Assembly (NCBI GenBank): GCA_937885475.1
Contig: CAKZZR010000214.1
Coordinates: 1 to 8,866, forward strand
Direction: 5' to 3'
DNA from: an uncultured Treponema sp.
GTDB lineage: Bacteria > Spirochaetota > Spirochaetia > Treponematales > Treponemataceae
Length of the DNA: 8,866 nt
Under the pieces are notes generated by a model. That model worked only from the letters and a program-made list of their open reading frames with translations, made no database searches and was not told where the DNA came from. Positions 6,631 to 8,866 of the stretch are shown here, one piece after another; position 1 is the stretch's first letter, and every line of letters begins with the position of its first letter. Position numbers and translations under genes: made by a program.

Positions 6631-7914
6631 TTAGATTGCCGCAAGCGCCTGCTTGATGTCGGCAATAAGGTCTTCCTTGTCCTCAAGTCCGCAGCTGATG
6701 CGGATAAGACCGCTCGGAATTCCTGCGGCGGCAAGCTGCTCGTCGGTCATTTGGCGGTGCGTTGAAGTCGCTGGGTTCAGGCAGCAGGTGCGCGCGTCGG
6801 CAACGTGCGTCTCAATGGCGGCAAGCTTAAGATTCTTCATGAATTTTTCCGCAGCCGCACGGCCGCCCTTAAGGTCAAAGCTTACGACGCCGCAGCCACC
6901 GTTCGGAAGGTATTTTTTTGCAAGCTCGTGGTATTTGTCGGTCGGCAAGCCCGGGTAGCTTACGGAAGCAACCTGCGGCTGCTTTGCAAGGAATTCCGCC
7001 ACAGCCTGACCGTTTTCTACATGGCGCGGCATACGCACATGAAGGCTTTCAAGCCCCAGGTTCAGCAGGAACGCGTTCTGGGGTGCCTGAATGCTTCCTA
7101 AATCGCGCATGAGCTGCGCGGTCGCCTTGGTGATGAACGCGCCCTCTTTTCCAAAACGCTCCGCATATGTGATTCCGTGGTAGCTTTCGTCGGGAGTGGT
7201 AAGACCTGGGAACATGTTCTTGTGCGCCATCCAGTCAAATTTTCCGCTGTCCACAATGGCTCCTCCAACCGCCGCGCCGTGTCCGTCCATATACTTTGTG
7301 GTTGAATGCGTTACGATGTCCGCACCCCACTCTATCGGGCGGCAATTAACCGGTGTTGGAAAGGTATTGTCCACGATGAGCGGAACGTCATGCGCGTGCG
7401 CGACTTTTGCGAATTTCTCAATATCAAGCACAGTAAGAGCCGGGTTCGCGATTGTTTCGCCAAAAACGGCGCGCGTATTGCGCTGGAACGCGGCATCAAG
7501 CTCCTCTTCCGTCGCATCCGGAGAAACGAACGTTGAATCTATTCCCATTTTTTTGAGCGTTACGGAAATCAGATTGAACGTTCCGCCATAAATTGAGCTT
7601 GACGCAACGATGTGGCTTCCTGCCTCGCAGATATTGAACAGCGCAAAAAAGTTCGCCGCCTGTCCGCTGGAAGTAAGCATGGCAGCCGTTCCGCCCTCAA
7701 GCGCGGCAATTTTTGCGGCAACATAATCGTTGGTCGGGTTCTGAAGCCGCGTGTAAAAATAGCCGCTCGCCTCAAGGTCAAAAAGCTTTCCCATGTCTTC
7801 GCTGGTGTTATATTTGAACGTAGTTGACTGCACGATTGGAATCTGGCGCGACTCGCCGTTTCCTGGAGTGTAGCCCGCCTGAACGCATTTTGTATTAATA
7901 GAATAATCCTTCAT
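6631..7914 (-). CDS. metY: O-acetylhomoserine sulfhydrylase (aminocarboxypropyltransferase)
   Basis: Cytoplasmic PLP enzyme of the Cys/Met metabolism family that makes homocysteine from O-acetylhomoserine and sulfide, feeding methionine synthesis. 427 residues, matching the MetY subgroup (about 425-430) rather than the shorter MetB/MetC enzymes (about 380-400). Seen: YFYTRLQNPTND (PLP phosphate contact from the neighbouring subunit), TSSGQAAN, VDNTFPTP with the Asp that binds the PLP ring, the PLP lysine Lys207 in HSTTKYMDGHG, the MetY-like insertion with FPGLTTPDESYHG, and the C-terminal THRQMTDEQLAAAGI plus LIRISCGLED. Start ATG 7914 has GAGG at 7923-7920, five bases upstream. It is a separate transcription unit from ilvB by promoter evidence. 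Use of other acylated homoserines cannot be excluded from sequence. Confidence 0.94.
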   Translation of the reverse strand: MKDYSINTKCVQAGYTPGNGESRQIPIVQSTTFKYNTSEDMGKLFDLEASGYFYTRLQNPTNDYVAAKIAALEGGTAAMLTSSGQAANFFALFNICEAGSHIVASSSIYGGTFNLISVTLKKMGIDSTFVSPDATEEELDAAFQRNTRAVFGETIANPALTVLDIEKFAKVAHAHDVPLIVDNTFPTPVNCRPIEWGADIVTHSTTKYMDGHGAAVGGAIVDSGKFDWMAHKNMFPGLTTPDESYHGITYAERFGKEGAFITKATAQLMRDLGSIQAPQNAFLLNLGLESLHVRMPRHVENGQAVAEFLAKQPQVASVSYPGLPTDKYHELAKKYLPNGGCGVVSFDLKGGRAAAEKFMKNLKLAAIETHVADARTCCLNPATSTHRQMTDEQLAAAGIPSGLIRISCGLEDKEDLIADIKQALAAI

Positions 7915-7946
7915 TTTTTCCTCGCATGTTTTTTGAATGCTTCCAT

Positions 7947-7952
7947 ATTATA
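7947..7952 (-). promoter_or_regulatory. -10 element of metY
   Basis: A perfect TATAAT on the minus strand (7952-7947), 32 bases upstream of the metY start codon. At 16-18 base spacing there is no good -35 hexamer (TATAGT at best), so the promoter may be weak or need an activator. The short leader leaves no room for a riboswitch, and the structured element at 8029-8148 lies upstream of this promoter. Confidence 0.5.
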
Positions 7953-8028
7953 GAAAAACATAGGTTTATACTATAGCTGAGGATTTTTATCCAGGGCAAA
8001 CGCATCATAAAAAAAAGATACTAAAAGG

Positions 8029-8148
8029 CTGGCTCCCAGTCACAAAACGGAGGTCAAAAGTGCACGATATCGTGCTTAACGCTGACTGTTGCAATGGAAT
8101 TATTGACTGCCGCTTTGCGGCATCAATAGTTAAAGTCTTTTGCCCTCC
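8029..8148. repeat. Nested inverted-repeat element in the metY/sensor intergenic region
   Basis: The only gene-poor stretch of about 300 bases (7915-8217) holds a compact set of inverted repeats. Outer arms: GGAGGTCAAAAG (8049-8060) against CTTTTGCCCTCC (8137-8148), 11 of 12 paired. Inside: a perfect 14-base palindrome GCACGATATCGTGC (8062-8075); TTAAC (8076-8080) against GTTAA (8129-8133); and a long hairpin, TATTGA (8101-8106), bulged C, TGCCGC (8108-8113), loop TTT, GCGGCA, TCAATA (8117-8128). A small CTGG/CCAG hairpin precedes it (8029-8039). Drawn as RNA this is a three-way junction with very short joints. The hairpin can be lengthened by a G-U pair (8100 with 8129) only on the plus strand. 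It could be a structured RNA, a small non-autonomous mobile repeat, or an attC-like site. I do not recognise the family. Confidence 0.6.
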
Positions 8149-8170
8149 ATTTTATTCCATCTTTTTCTAG
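8060..8170 (+). CDS. Candidate 36-codon ORF with strong Shine-Dalgarno site (speculative)
   Basis: A GTG at 8060 is preceded by GGAGG (8049-8053) with six bases between, near-ideal for initiation, and the frame stays open to TAG 8168-8170. It would give a 36-residue peptide beginning MHDIVLNADCCNGIID, with four cysteines and a hydrophobic, aromatic C-terminus. The same frame is also open upstream to about 7964 without an ATG. The GGAGG is one arm of the outer inverted repeat, so in RNA it would be paired with CCCTCC at 8143-8148. No homologue is known to me, and the open frame may simply be a by-product of the structured element. Confidence 0.2.
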   Translation: MHDIVLNADCCNGIIDCRFAASIVKVFCPPFYSIFF

Positions 8171-8205
8171 ATTTTTTTTTCCTAGCATTTTTGTACTCCA
8201 AGATG

Positions 8206-8211
8206 TATAAT
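8206..8211 (+). promoter_or_regulatory. -10 element of the sensor gene, positioned for leaderless transcription
   Basis: A perfect TATAAT ends six bases before the ATG at 8218. The usual start distance from a -10 element places transcription start at or next to that ATG. No Shine-Dalgarno sequence precedes the ATG, which agrees with a leaderless mRNA. The -35 region (around 8183-8188, TAGCAT) is a poor match. Confidence 0.45.
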
Positions 8212-8217
8212 TGTTAT

Positions 8218-8866
8218 ATGCGAATTTTGCTAAAAAGACTTTCTATTGCATTTTTATTTCTTACTATTACCCATTCTTTTTTAATTGCAAAAGACAAAAT
8301 AAGATACGATTTATCTTCTTCCATTGAATACTTAGAAACTCCAGCAGAATATACTCTGGGAAACATTATGCAACATCAAAAGGATTTTAAACCTCTAGAA
8401 AAATCTCAGTTCCGCAATATGCACAAACTCATAAAAAAAGAAGGAGACTATATTTGGCTCAGAATTAATTTTACCATTCCAGAGGAATTTAAAAATCAGG
8501 ATCTGGGAATTTTCCTAGCCCAGTTAAATTCCACAGATTTATTTTTTATCAATAACAATGCAATAAGACTATACGGCTCATTTCCGCCGAATCAACTTCC
8601 TGCAGGCTATATAGCACAATATTTTATGCTGCCAAAAACTATGCTGAATCAAGAAGGTGTCAACACCGCTCTCATTCAAATTTGCCCTGCGACAACACTT
8701 TCAATTTCTGACTATATTTTCCTTGGAACACAAAAAGACGCTCATGAACTTTCTGAGCTAAAGTCTTTTTTTAACTCAAAAATTCTCATTCTTTTTGCAG
8801 GAATTCTTTCAATTATCTTTCTTGTTTTTTTTATTTTGGGAATTAAACTTATAAAATACAAGGAAG
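8218..8866 (+). CDS. N-terminal part of a membrane sensor protein, 7TMR-DISM-like (3' truncated)
   Basis: An open frame from ATG 8218 to the window end (216 codons seen, no stop). Residues ~1-24 form a signal peptide (MRILLKRLSIAFLFLTITHS, then FLIAKDK). Residues ~75-165 read like a galactose-binding-type jelly roll, as in the ectodomains of spirochaetal sensor proteins: YIWLRINFTIPEE, GIFLAQLNSTDLFFINNN, LYGSFPPN, QYFMLPKTMLN, NTALIQICP. A strong transmembrane helix follows at about 188-210 (ILILFAGILSIIFLVFFILG) and then Lys-rich residues. This order is typical of 7TM sensor proteins that end in GGDEF, histidine kinase, cyclase or SpoIIE domains; the output domain lies outside the window. 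An in-frame ATG at 8203 would add five residues but overlaps the -10 element. Base composition is far more AT-rich than its neighbours. Coding status is firm; the sensor role is inferred. Confidence 0.8.
   Translation, partial: MRILLKRLSIAFLFLTITHSFLIAKDKIRYDLSSSIEYLETPAEYTLGNIMQHQKDFKPLEKSQFRNMHKLIKKEGDYIWLRINFTIPEEFKNQDLGIFLAQLNSTDLFFINNNAIRLYGSFPPNQLPAGYIAQYFMLPKTMLNQEGVNTALIQICPATTLSISDYIFLGTQKDAHELSELKSFFNSKILILFAGILSIIFLVFFILGIKLIKYKE

Noticed and set aside
8167..8185. CTAG-T9-CTAG sequence as a terminator
   Set aside because: The self-complementary arms are only four bases and the T run lies in the loop.
7915..8217. SAM riboswitch or T-box leader for metY
   Set aside because: No S-box core or T-box AGGGTGGNACCGCG motif on the minus strand, and the metY -10 at 7947-7952 leaves only a short leader.

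Overview
The window looks like chromosomal DNA from a spirochaete, most likely a gut, rumen or oral Treponema. The evidence is an inner-to-outer-membrane gene set with a Treponema-style acidic beta-barrel protein, a TroR/MntR-like metal regulator, amino-acid biosynthesis genes of clostridial/spirochaetal flavour, and at the right end the start of a sensor protein with a jelly-roll ectodomain. No rRNA, tRNA, CRISPR array, transposase or integrase was seen. The genus is an inference from family resemblance, not a database result.

Layout. (1) 1-657, + strand: the 3' part of a polar amino-acid ABC transporter ATPase, cut by the window edge. (2) 656-2087, - strand: an outer-membrane-type protein with its own promoter, a perfect 20-bp spaced palindrome at the predicted transcription start, and a strand-specific terminator that reaches into the end of the ATPase gene. 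(3) 2112-6595, - strand: a probable operon in the order ilvB, DtxR/MntR-type regulator, argH, amino-acid-binding lipoprotein. It has a promoter in front of ilvB, tight junctions, and a terminator after the lipoprotein. (4) 6631-7952, - strand: metY with its own -10 element. (5) 7953-8217: a non-coding stretch holding a nested set of inverted repeats of about 100 bp. (6) 8218-8866, + strand: the start of a membrane sensor protein with very different base composition (about 30% GC by hand count over 8221-8460, against about 55% over 3421-3660).

How the genes fit together. The minus-strand block joins branched-chain amino acid synthesis (IlvB), arginine synthesis (ArgH), homocysteine synthesis (MetY) and uptake of a polar amino acid (lipoprotein here; ATPase convergent at the left edge). 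A small metal-responsive repressor sits inside this block. The only operator-like palindrome of the right type in the window lies at the start of the outer-membrane protein gene, so that protein is a candidate target, possibly a metal-regulated porin.

Most worth a second look: the structured element at 8029-8148, which can be drawn as a compact three-way junction that would bury a Shine-Dalgarno sequence of a candidate 36-codon ORF; the palindrome and homopolymeric promoter in front of the outer-membrane gene; and the apparently leaderless, AT-rich sensor gene.
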